A DNA stretch of 64,000 nt, taken from contig NZ_JBLTXA010000020.1 in NCBI RefSeq assembly GCF_048066175.1, forward strand, positions 1-64,000. The letters are read 5' to 3'. The notes beneath the pieces are model-generated. The model worked only from the letters and a program-made list of their open reading frames with translations, searched no databases and was not told the DNA's origin. The position numbers and the translations under genes are program-made. The first letter of the stretch is position 1, and each line of letters begins with the position of its first letter. Origin of the DNA: Niveispirillum fermenti. GTDB lineage: Bacteria; Pseudomonadota; Alphaproteobacteria; Azospirillales; Azospirillaceae. Shown piece after piece: positions 1 through 7,098 of this stretch.

Positions 1-1663
1 GCTTCAATGAGGCCCCGGCCTTTCAGCCGGGGAAGGCAAGCAAGCCGCTCGTAACGAGTTTGCCAGATTGCGCGCTTCAATGAGGCCCCGGCCTTTCAGC
101 CGGGGAAGGCACGCAGGCCGGCACCGACAGCGACAAGCAGGCGATCATGCTTCAATGAGGCCCCGGCCTTTCAGCCGGGGAAGGAGCATGCGCACCAGTT
201 CTCCCCATCCCGCGTCAGCGATGCTTCAATGAGGCCCCGGCCTTTCAGCCGGGGAAGGTAGCCCCCCCCTGCCCTGACCAGCGTCCCTGCTAAATGAGCT
301 TCAATGAGGCCCCGGCCTTTCAGCCGGGGAAGGGATCGTGACAGCGGTCACGGTGACGTTACGGATTGGAGCTTCAATGAGGCCCCGGCCTTTCAGCCGG
401 GGAAGGCATGGGGCCTTCCGGTAATTTCGGCACGCGACCGCTGGCTTCAATGAGGCCCCGGCCTTTCAGCCGGGGAAGGTCCAGCGGCGCGTGGTCATTC
501 TGCGGCACCTACGGCGCTTCAATGAGGCCCCGGCCTTTCAGCCGGGGAAGGTGGCGCAGCCATATTCGCGCCACATGCACTCGAGTTGCTTCAATGAGGC
601 CCCGGCCTTTCAGCCGGGGAAGGTGGGAAAGGGGATGTCGCTCTTCATGGCGTATGAATGTGGCTTCAATGAGGCCCCGGCCTTTCAGCCGGGGAAGGGA
701 TGGAAATCAACGTTCTCCGCCCCCATCGCGCGGGCCAGCTTCAATGAGGCCCCGGCCTTTCAGCCGGGGAAGGGTCGCGCAGCCCCACTTCCACCACCAC
801 GGCCGGTTCGCCAGCTTCAATGAGGCCCCGGCCTTTCAGCCGGGGAAGGTTAAATATCCGGAGCGCTCTCGCGGCCTCTTGATCGAAGCTTCAATGAGGC
901 CCCGGCCTTTCAGCCGGGGAAGGTCGCACCTGCTGCGCGAAAGGCGTCCGGCGCCCATCCTGCTTCAATGAGGCCCCGGCCTTTCAGCCGGGGAAGGCGG
1001 GGGGGGTGGGTAAATACCTACAGCTTCGAAGGCCGCTTCAATGAGGCCCCGGCCTTTCAGCCGGGGAAGGCGTCATCAGCGTCAAGAGTGCCTTTTGCAG
1101 TTTTGCCGCTTCAATGAGGCCCCGGCCTTTCAGCCGGGGAAGGCCCAGACTGGAACGGACACGACACGGGCAATCACGCCTGCGCTTCAATGAGGCCCCG
1201 GCCTTTCAGCCGGGGAAGGGCCGTGTTCGACCACATCAAGTCAACACGCGAAAGGCCAGCTTCAATGAGGCCCCGGCCTTTCAGCCGGGGAAGGAGTCTT
1301 ACCGACGCCTGCGGGGCCGATTGCGAATACGCTTCAATGAGGCCCCGGCCTTTCAGCCGGGGAAGGCCACGCTGACCACGCTGACCACGCTGACCACGCT
1401 GACGCTTCAATGAGGCCCCGGCCTTTCAGCCGGGGAAGGGTGGGTAAATTACTCATAGTCACCTCATCGGACACGCGCTTCAATGAGGCCCCGGCCTTTC
1501 AGCCGGGGAAGGTTGCTTCAACGATGGCCTTTCTGGCGTAATCGAACGCTACGTGCTTCAATGAGGCCCCGGCCTTTCAGCCGGGGAAGGCTTTTCGGAA
1601 AATTGCTTACCGGACGGATGTACAAGCGCTTCAATGAGGCCCCGGCCTTTCAGCCGGGGAAGG
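1..1663 (-). CRISPR. Type I-G CRISPR array, 23 repeats, left end cut by window
   Basis: Twenty-three essentially identical 36-bp repeats start at 1, 74, 149, 223, 298, 371, 444, 516, 588, 663, 738, 814, 888, 962, 1035, 1108, 1184, 1259, 1331, 1404, 1477, 1555 and 1628, separated by 22 unique spacers of 36-42 bp. On the plus strand each repeat begins GCTTCAATG and carries a hairpin CCCCGGC/GCCGGGG around TTTCA. Read on the minus strand it ends in ATTGAAGC, which looks like the usual 8-nt crRNA 5' handle, so crRNAs are inferred to be made from the minus strand with the leader on the right, next to cas2. The array begins at base 1, so older repeats probably continue outside the window. Spacer 1367-1403 is a perfect 9-bp tandem repeat. 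Confidence 0.97.
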
Positions 1664-1873
1664 ATCCCGCTCTGGAACCGGTTGTAAGATAACAAGAAAT
1701 GGCCGGGTTTGCGAGCGGGTCTGTGCGGGCGGGGCTTTGGGGTGCCAAACCCGCCTTGACAAATATGCACAATGTCCAAGAACCATTGCAATCCCAAGCA
1801 CTTAGGCCCTTGCGAGCGGGTCCCAGGTTTTGGCGGGTACAGAGCCGCTCGCGCCTGCGACCGGCAGAGCCCC
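1664..1873 (-). promoter_or_regulatory. Leader of the type I-G array with candidate promoter
   Basis: This 210-bp stretch separates the last repeat from the cas2 stop codon and has no gene. It is in the leader position for minus-strand array transcription. On the minus strand a candidate promoter is TTGCAA at 1786-1791, an 18-nt gap, and CATATT at 1762-1767, which would start transcription roughly 90 nt before the first repeat. The promoter is inferred from spacing only. Confidence 0.55.
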
Positions 1874-2173
1874 TCAAATCACCCTGGCTTGCCGTTCGAT
1901 TGCCTTGAAGCTTTTGCCCAGGCTTTCGACCCGCAGATCCACGTCGTCGGCGGGGCCGATGTCGAGGATCAGAATGTGATCCTCCGATGCCTTGATCTCA
2001 CGGTCAAGGCGCATGGCTAGAGCCGCGCGGCGGCGGGCGGTCAGGCGGCATTGAAAGACGGACAGTTGCAGCCAGTCGCCATAGGCCTCCATCACCTTGA
2101 AAATCTGCCGCCAGCGTTTGGGATCGGCAATGTCATAGGTGACGATATAGAGCCGTTCATGGTGGCGGGACAT
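1874..2173 (-). CDS. cas2: CRISPR-associated endonuclease Cas2 (type I-G)
   Basis: Cas2 is the dimeric core that bridges two Cas1 dimers in the spacer integration complex. The 99-residue product has the family length and starts MSRHHERLYIVTYDIADPKR, the hydrophobic first strand ending in the Cas2 acidic residue (YDI), followed by a ferredoxin-like pattern. An open frame extends 44 codons further upstream but that part is low quality and would overlap cas4-cas1, so the ATG at 2173 is preferred. It lies 25 bp after the cas4-cas1 stop and immediately upstream of the array leader, the usual adaptation-gene order. Confidence 0.93.
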   Translation of the reverse strand: MSRHHERLYIVTYDIADPKRWRQIFKVMEAYGDWLQLSVFQCRLTARRRAALAMRLDREIKASEDHILILDIGPADDVDLRVESLGKSFKAIERQARVI

Positions 2174-2198
2174 GGCGGCAGCCTTTCCTGTGGCCGGG

Positions 2199-4001
2199 TC
2201 AGCGGGGCACGTAATGCGGATAGGTCGGCACCTCGCTGCGCAGATACCTTGCCAGCAGGCGGGCCTGCACATGCAGCATGCGGCGCATGGAAATCTGATA
2301 GCCAAAGGCGGGGTGCGTTGCCTCCTGGTCCAATCGCCGCTCGAACGCGCGGATCAGGGTGCGCCGACCGTCGGGCGTGAGGTTACAGCCGGGACCGAGG
2401 GTGACAAAGTCACGCGGGCCCAGTTCCCCCTGGTTCAATACGGTCAGCACGGCGCTGTCAGCCAGGATGGGGCGCAGAGGTTCCATCATATCCAGCGCCA
2501 GTGAAGGGCGGCCCGGTCGTTCGGTGTGATAGAAGCCCACCCAGGGGTCCAGCCCCGCCACCTCCAGTGCCGTAGAAATGGCGCGGGTCAACAAGGCATA
2601 GCACAAGGACAGGCAGGCATTGATCGGGTCCGCCGGGGGACGGCGCGACCGCCGTTCAAACCCGAATTCTGGCAGGGATGCTGCTTTCTCGTTCAGCAGT
2701 TTGGGCCAGGCGCGGAAATAGATTGCCGCTCCCTCGCCCTCGGTTCCCAGCAGCTCGGCCATATCACGCACCTGCGGCAGTTTCGCCGACAGATGGCGCA
2801 ACCGCTCCAGCACGGGTTCCCGCTCCGCCTCACCCCCGCGCCAATTGCGGCGCAGCAGGGTGCGCTGGTTCTTCAGCTTGGCATCGACCAGGGTGCGGGC
2901 AAAGGCCAGTCGGCGCGCCTCATCCTCGCGCAATCGGTATTGGGCCATCCGTGCCCCGGCACTGCGCGGCCCGCGCCCGCCCGTAGTGCCCATGTACCAG
3001 AAGCCGCTGCTCATCCAGGCCACCGGCACCTCGGCCTTCATCAGGGCGTGCAGCGCCGGGGTGGACAGGTTGACAGGGCCGGCCAGCACAAGCTCCGATA
3101 CCTCACCAATGGCGACCCGCACCTCTTCCTCCTTGTCCCGAAAGCCCTCGTCACGTTCCTTGTCGGCGGGCCGTGCCGCAGGGGCCTTGATCACCAGCAC
3201 CTCGCCTTCCTTGCCGATGCGCGCGCCCGGCTGCTGCACATAAAGCGGCAGGGCACCGTCAACCGATGGCGGGGGCGTGCGCGGCACGCCGCCCGTGCGG
3301 AACAGGTTCACCTCATCCGGCAGACAGATGGGCAGTAGCGAACAGCGGTTGCATTTCCTGGAGTTTTCCAGCGGCGGCGGGATGCGCCGGGTGGACGCCG
3401 CCAGCCGCAGGGAGGCGGCGGCCGCCGCTGTCTGTGCCCGTAACTCCGCATCGAACCGCACCGGCACCCGTTCCCGGCTGCCAGCGAACCACAGGAAACC
3501 ATCGCCGACGCGATAGCCATTATCCTCCAGGATCAGGGCCTGCGCGCAAAGCTGTACCCGTTCTGGGTCATAGGCGCCGGTCTCCACATGCGGGCGCTTG
3601 CCTTTCTTATAATCGACCGGGGTAACGATGCCGTCATCGCTCTCCAGCAGGTCGAGCTTGGCGACCAGACCCAGCCGTTCGGATGCCAGCTCCACCGACC
3701 GGGTGGTGAACGGGCGGCTATCCTCTGTCACGTCTTCCGGTGCGGGCAGGGAAGGACGGGCGGCATCGACGAGGGCATGCACGCGCCGCCCCTCCTCCGT
3801 ATCGCCACTGTCGGCCCATTCCCCCTCCACCCATTCCAGATAGGCAAGGCGGGGACAATAAACCCATTCATTGATCATCCGCGCGGGCACCAGCACATCA
3901 TCAATCCCCGCAGCCGGGGCGGGAAGGGCCAGCGAAAGCTGTACCGCGCGTGGGGTTGGTGCCGGGTCGGGCAAAATGGATTCCGTACCGTCTTCCACCA
4001 T
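2199..4001 (-). CDS. cas4-cas1: Cas4-Cas1 fusion (type I-G adaptation)
   Basis: A 600-residue fusion of the Cas4 nuclease, which trims prespacers and selects the PAM, with the Cas1 integrase; such fusions are characteristic of I-G (I-U) systems. The Cas4 part covers about residues 35-235, with the four iron-sulphur cysteines at C49, C217, C220 and C226 and a RecB-type PVDYKKGK motif near residue 130. Cas1 fills residues 250-600 and ends with the conserved histidine/acidic segment around WVGFYHTERPGRPSLALDM. The ATG at 4001 is chosen because AGGA lies just upstream and because earlier starts would run into the preceding gene, which ends at 4048. It is the third gene of the WYL-unknown-cas4/1-cas2 operon. 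Confidence 0.93.
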   Translation of the reverse strand: MVEDGTESILPDPAPTPRAVQLSLALPAPAAGIDDVLVPARMINEWVYCPRLAYLEWVEGEWADSGDTEEGRRVHALVDAARPSLPAPEDVTEDSRPFTTRSVELASERLGLVAKLDLLESDDGIVTPVDYKKGKRPHVETGAYDPERVQLCAQALILEDNGYRVGDGFLWFAGSRERVPVRFDAELRAQTAAAAASLRLAASTRRIPPPLENSRKCNRCSLLPICLPDEVNLFRTGGVPRTPPPSVDGALPLYVQQPGARIGKEGEVLVIKAPAARPADKERDEGFRDKEEEVRVAIGEVSELVLAGPVNLSTPALHALMKAEVPVAWMSSGFWYMGTTGGRGPRSAGARMAQYRLREDEARRLAFARTLVDAKLKNQRTLLRRNWRGGEAEREPVLERLRHLSAKLPQVRDMAELLGTEGEGAAIYFRAWPKLLNEKAASLPEFGFERRSRRPPADPINACLSLCYALLTRAISTALEVAGLDPWVGFYHTERPGRPSLALDMMEPLRPILADSAVLTVLNQGELGPRDFVTLGPGCNLTPDGRRTLIRAFERRLDQEATHPAFGYQISMRRMLHVQARLLARYLRSEVPTYPHYVPR

Positions 4002-4047
4002 TATCCTCGCTTCGATCTGGTCACTGGAAGGAGAGGTAGCGAGCTTG

Positions 4048-4707
4048 TCAAACCAACAGCGGCCCATATCGCTTTGTTGGCCGTGCATCGGGAAAGTGCG
4101 GCATCCACCAATCAAGTATGTTGCCCAGCCTAGGCACGCTGTGTTGATCGAGGTGGTATCGATAACTGTCTCTTCTCATTACGTAATATACGCAGACCCG
4201 ATAAAGATAATAACAATCGACCCCAATGTTTATTGTTGGTTTCCATGGAAGGGGGCTTTGGGAGTGTTGATCGGTTGACCTCGGATAAAGAGCAGCCAGG
4301 AAACTCTCCGCCATCAGAAGCGGCTTGTCGGTACCGGTCCGGTGGCTGGAATGAATCCAAGTCCGCCTCCAACCTGGCTGCATTTCGTAACATCGACGGA
4401 AGAAGCTGTTGGCTTCTGCCATCTCATCCAGGCTGAGCGGGCGTACCGTGTCACGGGCGAAGGCCAGGATCGCGTCGATCAATTCAACCGCGCCCGGGGG
4501 GCTGGCCGTATTGGCGCGAGCTTCCGCCAATGCCTGGCGCATCAGGAAATGCAGGAAAAGGATGGCTTGTTCGGGAAATTCGGTTAGGCCCTGCATTGGC
4601 AGCAGGCAGGTGACCTGTTCTGGTTGGCCAGCGGCCAGCCTTTGGCAGGCGATGGTCAGCCGTCGCCGCCAATATGGTTCTGATGGGGGGGCTGGTTGAT
4701 CGCTCAC
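4048..4707 (-). CDS. Unknown 219-aa protein coupled to the WYL regulator
   Basis: I do not recognise this protein. It begins with a GTG that overlaps the TGA of the WYL gene (GTGA at 4704-4707), so the two are probably translationally coupled, and it ends 46 bp before cas4-cas1. The first 150 residues look alpha-helical and charged (YWRRRLTIACQRLAAGQPEQ near the start). The last 70 residues are rich in Tyr and aromatic residues and are encoded by clearly AT-richer DNA (about 4130-4250), so the tail may be a later addition or may hold a promoter for cas4-cas1. No signal peptide or membrane segment is obvious. Its position suggests a partner of the WYL protein or an accessory of the adaptation operon; this is inference. 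Confidence 0.7.
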   Translation of the reverse strand: MSDQPAPPSEPYWRRRLTIACQRLAAGQPEQVTCLLPMQGLTEFPEQAILFLHFLMRQALAEARANTASPPGAVELIDAILAFARDTVRPLSLDEMAEANSFFRRCYEMQPGWRRTWIHSSHRTGTDKPLLMAESFLAALYPRSTDQHSQSPLPWKPTINIGVDCYYLYRVCVYYVMRRDSYRYHLDQHSVPRLGNILDWWMPHFPDARPTKRYGPLLV

Positions 4708-5690
4708 GGCAGCGCCGTCCATCCGCGCCTGCCGGGATTGACCAGAGCTGCAAGCGCCGGCGGTTCCAGCACTTCCACCTTGTCGCCCCAACTATAAAGA
4801 TGCCAAGCCATCTCCAGATTGCTGCCGGCACGGAAACGCACGATCAGGCTGCCATCCTTCTGCCATTCCAGCGATTGGGACGGATGGAAGACGAAATCGG
4901 CAGCCACGGTCGCCGCTTCCGGGGCGAAGCGCCAGACCACGTCGAACGGCTTCTCCTGGAATAGCCCGAAGGAACGGGCGGCAAAGGCCTGCAGGTCGAA
5001 TCCGGCGTCGCGGGCGAAGGACGCCGTTTCCAGGCGCACCTCCCGGATACCGGGCAGGCTGAACAGGGCGAAATCATTGGCCTTGGGGTTTTCATGCCAG
5101 GCGACCAGATAATGCCGGTGGCCATGCAGGAAACCATAGGGATGCACCAGCCGGTCCTTGGTCTTGCCGGTGTTGCGGTTGTAATAGCGGATGGTGACCT
5201 TGCGGCAGGCCTTGATGGCGGTTCGCAGTTCCCCCACCAGGGCCGGGTCGATGCGGGGACGGGGCCCCGGTCGCATGGCCAGTCCCTCCGCCTCCAGCGT
5301 TGCCTCCAGGTCGGGTTCAATCCGCCGGACGGCGTCCGGGCGCATCACCGCCTTCAACTTGCCAGACAGGGTGCGCAGCGTTTCCGCCTCTGCCGGACGG
5401 TTCTGTTCCACCATCAGCCGCATGGCGATGTCCAACGCCGCCAACTCGTCGGCATTGATGCCGGCGAGGCCGTTCAAGGTGCCCTTGGGCAGATGCCAGC
5501 GTTTGCATCGGTCTGCGCCCTGGGTTTCCTCCATCTGCGGAAAGGTCTGGAGCAGGGCGTCGCGCAGACGCATGGCGGTGCGCCGCCCCACCCCACACCG
5601 TTCCCCGATTTCTTCCAGCGATAATCCCTCACGGGTGCCCTGCATTTCCAGGGCGAGCCGGAACAGGAGATGAGCCTTTTCATGCCGCAT
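4704..5690 (-). CDS. WYL-domain transcriptional regulator of the CRISPR locus
   Basis: A 328-residue protein with an N-terminal winged-helix segment (LSLEEIGERCGVGRRTAMRL, about residues 24-43), a middle helical region, and a WYL domain from about residue 155 (KVTIRYYNRNTGKT, then HPYGFLHGHRHYLVAWHE) followed by a WCX-type C-terminal domain. WYL proteins bind nucleic-acid or nucleotide ligands and regulate defence loci: known examples control CRISPR (Synechocystis), BREX (BrxR) and CBASS (CapW). As first gene of the operon leading to cas4-cas1 and cas2 it most likely controls this system and perhaps itself. A 16-bp sequence 49 bp upstream of its start recurs at the same distance upstream of the type I-E cas3. 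Confidence 0.88.
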   Translation of the reverse strand: MRHEKAHLLFRLALEMQGTREGLSLEEIGERCGVGRRTAMRLRDALLQTFPQMEETQGADRCKRWHLPKGTLNGLAGINADELAALDIAMRLMVEQNRPAEAETLRTLSGKLKAVMRPDAVRRIEPDLEATLEAEGLAMRPGPRPRIDPALVGELRTAIKACRKVTIRYYNRNTGKTKDRLVHPYGFLHGHRHYLVAWHENPKANDFALFSLPGIREVRLETASFARDAGFDLQAFAARSFGLFQEKPFDVVWRFAPEAATVAADFVFHPSQSLEWQKDGSLIVRFRAGSNLEMAWHLYSWGDKVEVLEPPALAALVNPGRRGWTALP

Positions 5691-5738
5691 GACCGGGAAG
5701 GTGCCTCGCGCTGGGGTGGGATAGTGGCCGCAAATTCA

Positions 5739-5754
5739 AATTAGATAGTGTAGA
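5739..5754 (-). promoter_or_regulatory. Candidate promoter/operator shared with the I-E cas3 promoter
   Basis: The plus-strand sequence AATTAGATAGTGTAGA matches AATTGCATAGTGTAGA at 21159-21174 in 14 of 16 positions. Both copies have the same orientation and lie 45-49 bp upstream of a minus-strand start codon (the WYL regulator here, type I-E cas3 there). On the minus strand the core contains TACACT, which could be a -10 box with TTGAAT 18 bp upstream. It could therefore be a shared regulator site, a similar -10 region, or both. Confidence 0.45.
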
Positions 5755-5767
5755 GGCATAATGTATT

Positions 5768-6139
5768 TCAATTCAAAACAGTAACAATCACATTGTCCTT
5801 GATGACGAAATCAACGCCATTGATGGTCACCCTTGTGGCACCGGCCTGCATGGCCTGGCGCACGGTGGGGGTGAGCAGGGCGGATTCCATGGTCTTCAGG
5901 TCGATCTCCAAAACCCGTTCCAGATAGCGCAGCAGCGCATGGGCGCTGACCGTGGGTTCCGGTCGCGCCACCCGTCGTTTGGCCAGCGCCTGACGGGTGC
6001 GGTTCAACTCATCCGCCACAAGTTGTCGATCCCGCTTCAAAGCCTGGATGTTATGGTCGATCCGTTCCAGTTGGGATGTCAGACGGCAGATGGCGTCCTC
6101 CAACTCCGCGCCGGTGCTGTCCGCCCATTGTTTCGACAT
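5768..6139 (-). CDS. Small coiled-coil protein of unknown function (123 aa)
   Basis: The frame encodes 123 residues from the ATG at 6139, preceded by a GGGGGAT ribosome-binding site; a GTG eight codons upstream is less likely. Residues 10-60 form a strongly heptad-like charged helix (LERIDHNIQALKRDRQLVAD), then a compact domain with SAHALLRYLERV and a C-terminal strand pair ending VIVTVL. The His-Arg segment followed by terminal strands is reminiscent of small toxin-like or phage proteins, but I cannot assign a family. It lies between the WYL regulator and the structured small-RNA region and reads away from the effector operon. Confidence 0.7.
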   Translation of the reverse strand: MSKQWADSTGAELEDAICRLTSQLERIDHNIQALKRDRQLVADELNRTRQALAKRRVARPEPTVSAHALLRYLERVLEIDLKTMESALLTPTVRQAMQAGATRVTINGVDFVIKDNVIVTVLN

Positions 6140-6190
6140 GCCATCCCCCAACCAGTACGCCACAGGTGACAGCAGGATGGTGGCGATCGG

Positions 6191-6248
6191 TGACAGAAGC
6201 GGTCATCTGGACGGGAAGAGCCCGACTGGTGGGTGACCGCTTCTGTCA
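6191..6248. repeat. Perfect 15-bp inverted repeat upstream of the 123-aa gene
   Basis: TGACAGAAGCGGTCA at 6191-6205 is the exact reverse complement of 6234-6248, with a 28-nt loop. It sits 52 bp upstream of the 123-aa gene start and 30 bp beyond the U-tract of the putative small RNA. There is no T-run after either arm, so it is more likely an operator, an mRNA leader hairpin or a tiny mobile-element footprint than a simple terminator. Confidence 0.7.
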
Positions 6249-6277
6249 TGGGCGTTGCCCCGATTATTGCTGGTCGG

Positions 6278-6430
6278 AAAAAAAGGGCATAGCCATCAGG
6301 TAGGTGTCACGGGGCTCACGTCTTTGGATTGCTACGAAACACTCAACCCTGAGACTGCTTCAATGTAGCCTCGGTCTGACGACCGAGGAAGAATGCCGGC
6401 TTGAGACGGATCATCCAGAGCCCCGTGACG
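6278..6430 (-). ncRNA. Putative crRNA-like small RNA with a diverged CRISPR repeat
   Basis: Bases 6357-6392 align without gaps to the 36-bp repeat of the array at 1-1663: 26 of 36 bases match, including all nine bases of GCTTCAATG (the crRNA 5' handle side). Four of the ten differences form two compensatory pairs, so the stem changes from CCCCGGC/GCCGGGG to CCTCGGT/ACCGAGG with pairing intact. On the minus strand the element is bracketed by a 12-bp inverted repeat, GTCACGGGGCTC at 6306-6317 and its complement at 6418-6429. A promoter lies just upstream (6436-6464) and a run of seven Us at 6284-6278 could end it, giving about 150 nt. By analogy with CreA/CreR RNAs, the spacer-like part from 6356 downward could guide the I-G effector to a partly matched promoter. 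That function is inferred. Confidence 0.6.
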
Positions 6431-6435
6431 TCTGA

Positions 6436-6464
6436 GGTATAGCGTGTCTTGGCAGGTGATGCAA
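6436..6464 (-). promoter_or_regulatory. Predicted promoter of the crRNA-like small RNA
   Basis: On the minus strand TTGCAT (6464-6459), a 17-nt gap and TATACC (6441-6436) form a good sigma-70-type promoter. The expected start, about seven bases after the -10 box, falls at 6429-6430, exactly where the outer inverted repeat of the small RNA begins. Confidence 0.5.
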
Positions 6465-6526
6465 ACGTTCCTTTAGTATGAGGATAGATTGCTTGGAATT
6501 ATGTGATACGGATCTTCAAAAAAATC

Positions 6527-6555
6527 TTGACAGGCGTATTCTCTCGATGTAGCTG
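6527..6555 (+). promoter_or_regulatory. Candidate plus-strand promoter for the 82-aa HTH gene
   Basis: A perfect -35 box TTGACA (6527-6532) is followed after 17 nt by TAGCTG (6550-6555), a weak -10 box. It would start an RNA at about 6562, directly at the base of the hairpin at 6563-6595 and 130 nt before the 82-aa gene. Confidence 0.45.
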
Positions 6556-6562
6556 GGTAAGG

Positions 6563-6595
6563 TAGTTGGCGGGGGGTCACGACCCCCGCCAACTA
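6563..6595 (+). other. 13-bp perfect hairpin at the predicted transcript 5' end
   Basis: TAGTTGGCGGGGG (6563-6575) pairs perfectly with 6583-6595 around a 7-nt loop. It is followed by a smaller CCCAGG/CCTGGG hairpin (about 6599-6613) and the palindrome GCAGTGCACTGC (6617-6628). Without a T-run it is not a standard terminator; a protective 5' hairpin, an attenuator or a binding site for the nearby HTH protein are possible. Confidence 0.6.
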
Positions 6596-6693
6596 TATCC
6601 CAGGCTTCCCTGGGCGCAGTGCACTGCACTTGGCATGATGTTTCATGTTCGGGCGCGCGTCAAGGGGGGCATCACCCAAATGTGGAGAGCCAC

Positions 6694-6942
6694 ATGCGTC
6701 ACCCCAAAATGTCCCATCGCGCTGAACTAACCCAGGAAAATGCTACCCAGGCATGGTTGATGTATCATGCGGGGCGGTATCTACACGAAATTGCCGGATG
6801 CTTCGGCTGTAACTCCCGGAAGGTGTGGGAGATTCTACACCAACTGAAGTTCCCTGATAGCCGCCAGCGCGCTGCTGAAATTCTCGGCGTGTTGCCGGAC
6901 ATGCCGGCCCGTCGGCCGAATCCCCGCGCAAAGTCACAATGA
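6694..6942 (+). CDS. Small helix-turn-helix protein (82 aa)
   Basis: The ATG at 6694 has GGAGAG five bases upstream. The 82-residue product has a resolvase/sigma-like helix-turn-helix: ATQAWLMYHAGRYLHEIAGC then FGCNSRKVWEILHQLKF (about residues 17-53), ending in a basic Pro/Arg-rich tail. It carries no other domain, so it is probably a DNA-binding regulator or a phage-derived protein. It has its own candidate promoter, a hairpin-rich leader and a strong terminator, so it appears to be a single-gene transcript set between the crRNA-like RNA and the I-G effector operon. It may regulate one of these neighbours; the sequence does not show which. Confidence 0.72.
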   Translation: MRHPKMSHRAELTQENATQAWLMYHAGRYLHEIAGCFGCNSRKVWEILHQLKFPDSRQRAAEILGVLPDMPARRPNPRAKSQ

Positions 6943-6947
6943 TGCTG

Positions 6948-6985
6948 AAGCGACGGGTCGGGCGAGTCCCGACCCGTCGCTTGTT
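6948..6985 (+). terminator. Rho-independent terminator of the 82-aa HTH gene
   Basis: A 15-bp perfect stem, AAGCGACGGGTCGGG (6948-6962) with 6968-6982 around CGAGT, is followed by TTGTTC, five bases after the stop codon. Confidence 0.85.
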
Positions 6986-6997
6986 CATGCCATCATC

Positions 6998-7030
6998 TCG
7001 GCGATGTGACCGATTCAGGCACATCGCCGA
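6998..7030. other. Second hairpin before the effector operon
   Basis: TCGGCGATGTG (6998-7008) pairs with its complement at 7020-7030 around an 11-nt loop. It follows the terminator at 6948 and precedes the csb1 promoter region; it may be a second terminator or an operator. Confidence 0.5.
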
Positions 7031-7060
7031 TATACCATCAGCGAGTTATAAACAGATGCC

Positions 7061-7098
7061 TTGTTCTCTGAAAGCGGGATGAAGCATAAATTTCATCC
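7061..7098 (+). promoter_or_regulatory. Candidate csb1 promoter with overlapping inverted repeat
   Basis: TTGTTC (7061-7066), an 18-nt gap and CATAAA (7085-7090) could form a promoter for the effector operon. An inverted repeat GGATGAA/TTCATCC (7077-7083 and 7092-7098) straddles the -10 box, the position expected for a repressor operator. Confidence 0.45.

Noticed and set aside
408..1692. Open frames with repeated MRPRPFSRGR- or FNEAPAFQPGK-type peptides
   Set aside because: They are translations of the CRISPR repeat in different frames; the period is that of the array and there is no ribosome-binding site.
2051..4133. Several plus-strand frames across cas4-cas1
   Set aside because: They overlap a clear cas gene completely, lack family motifs and reflect the high GC content; the same holds for most antisense frames elsewhere.
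6191..6248. The 15-bp inverted repeat as the terminator of the crRNA-like RNA
   Set aside because: There is no U-run after it on the minus strand, while a U-tract already occurs earlier at 6284-6278.
6357..6392. tracrRNA-type anti-repeat
   Set aside because: The element keeps the repeat's own hairpin in the same sense and there is no Cas9 or Cas12 gene, so a crRNA-like RNA or a relic repeat is more sensible than an anti-repeat.
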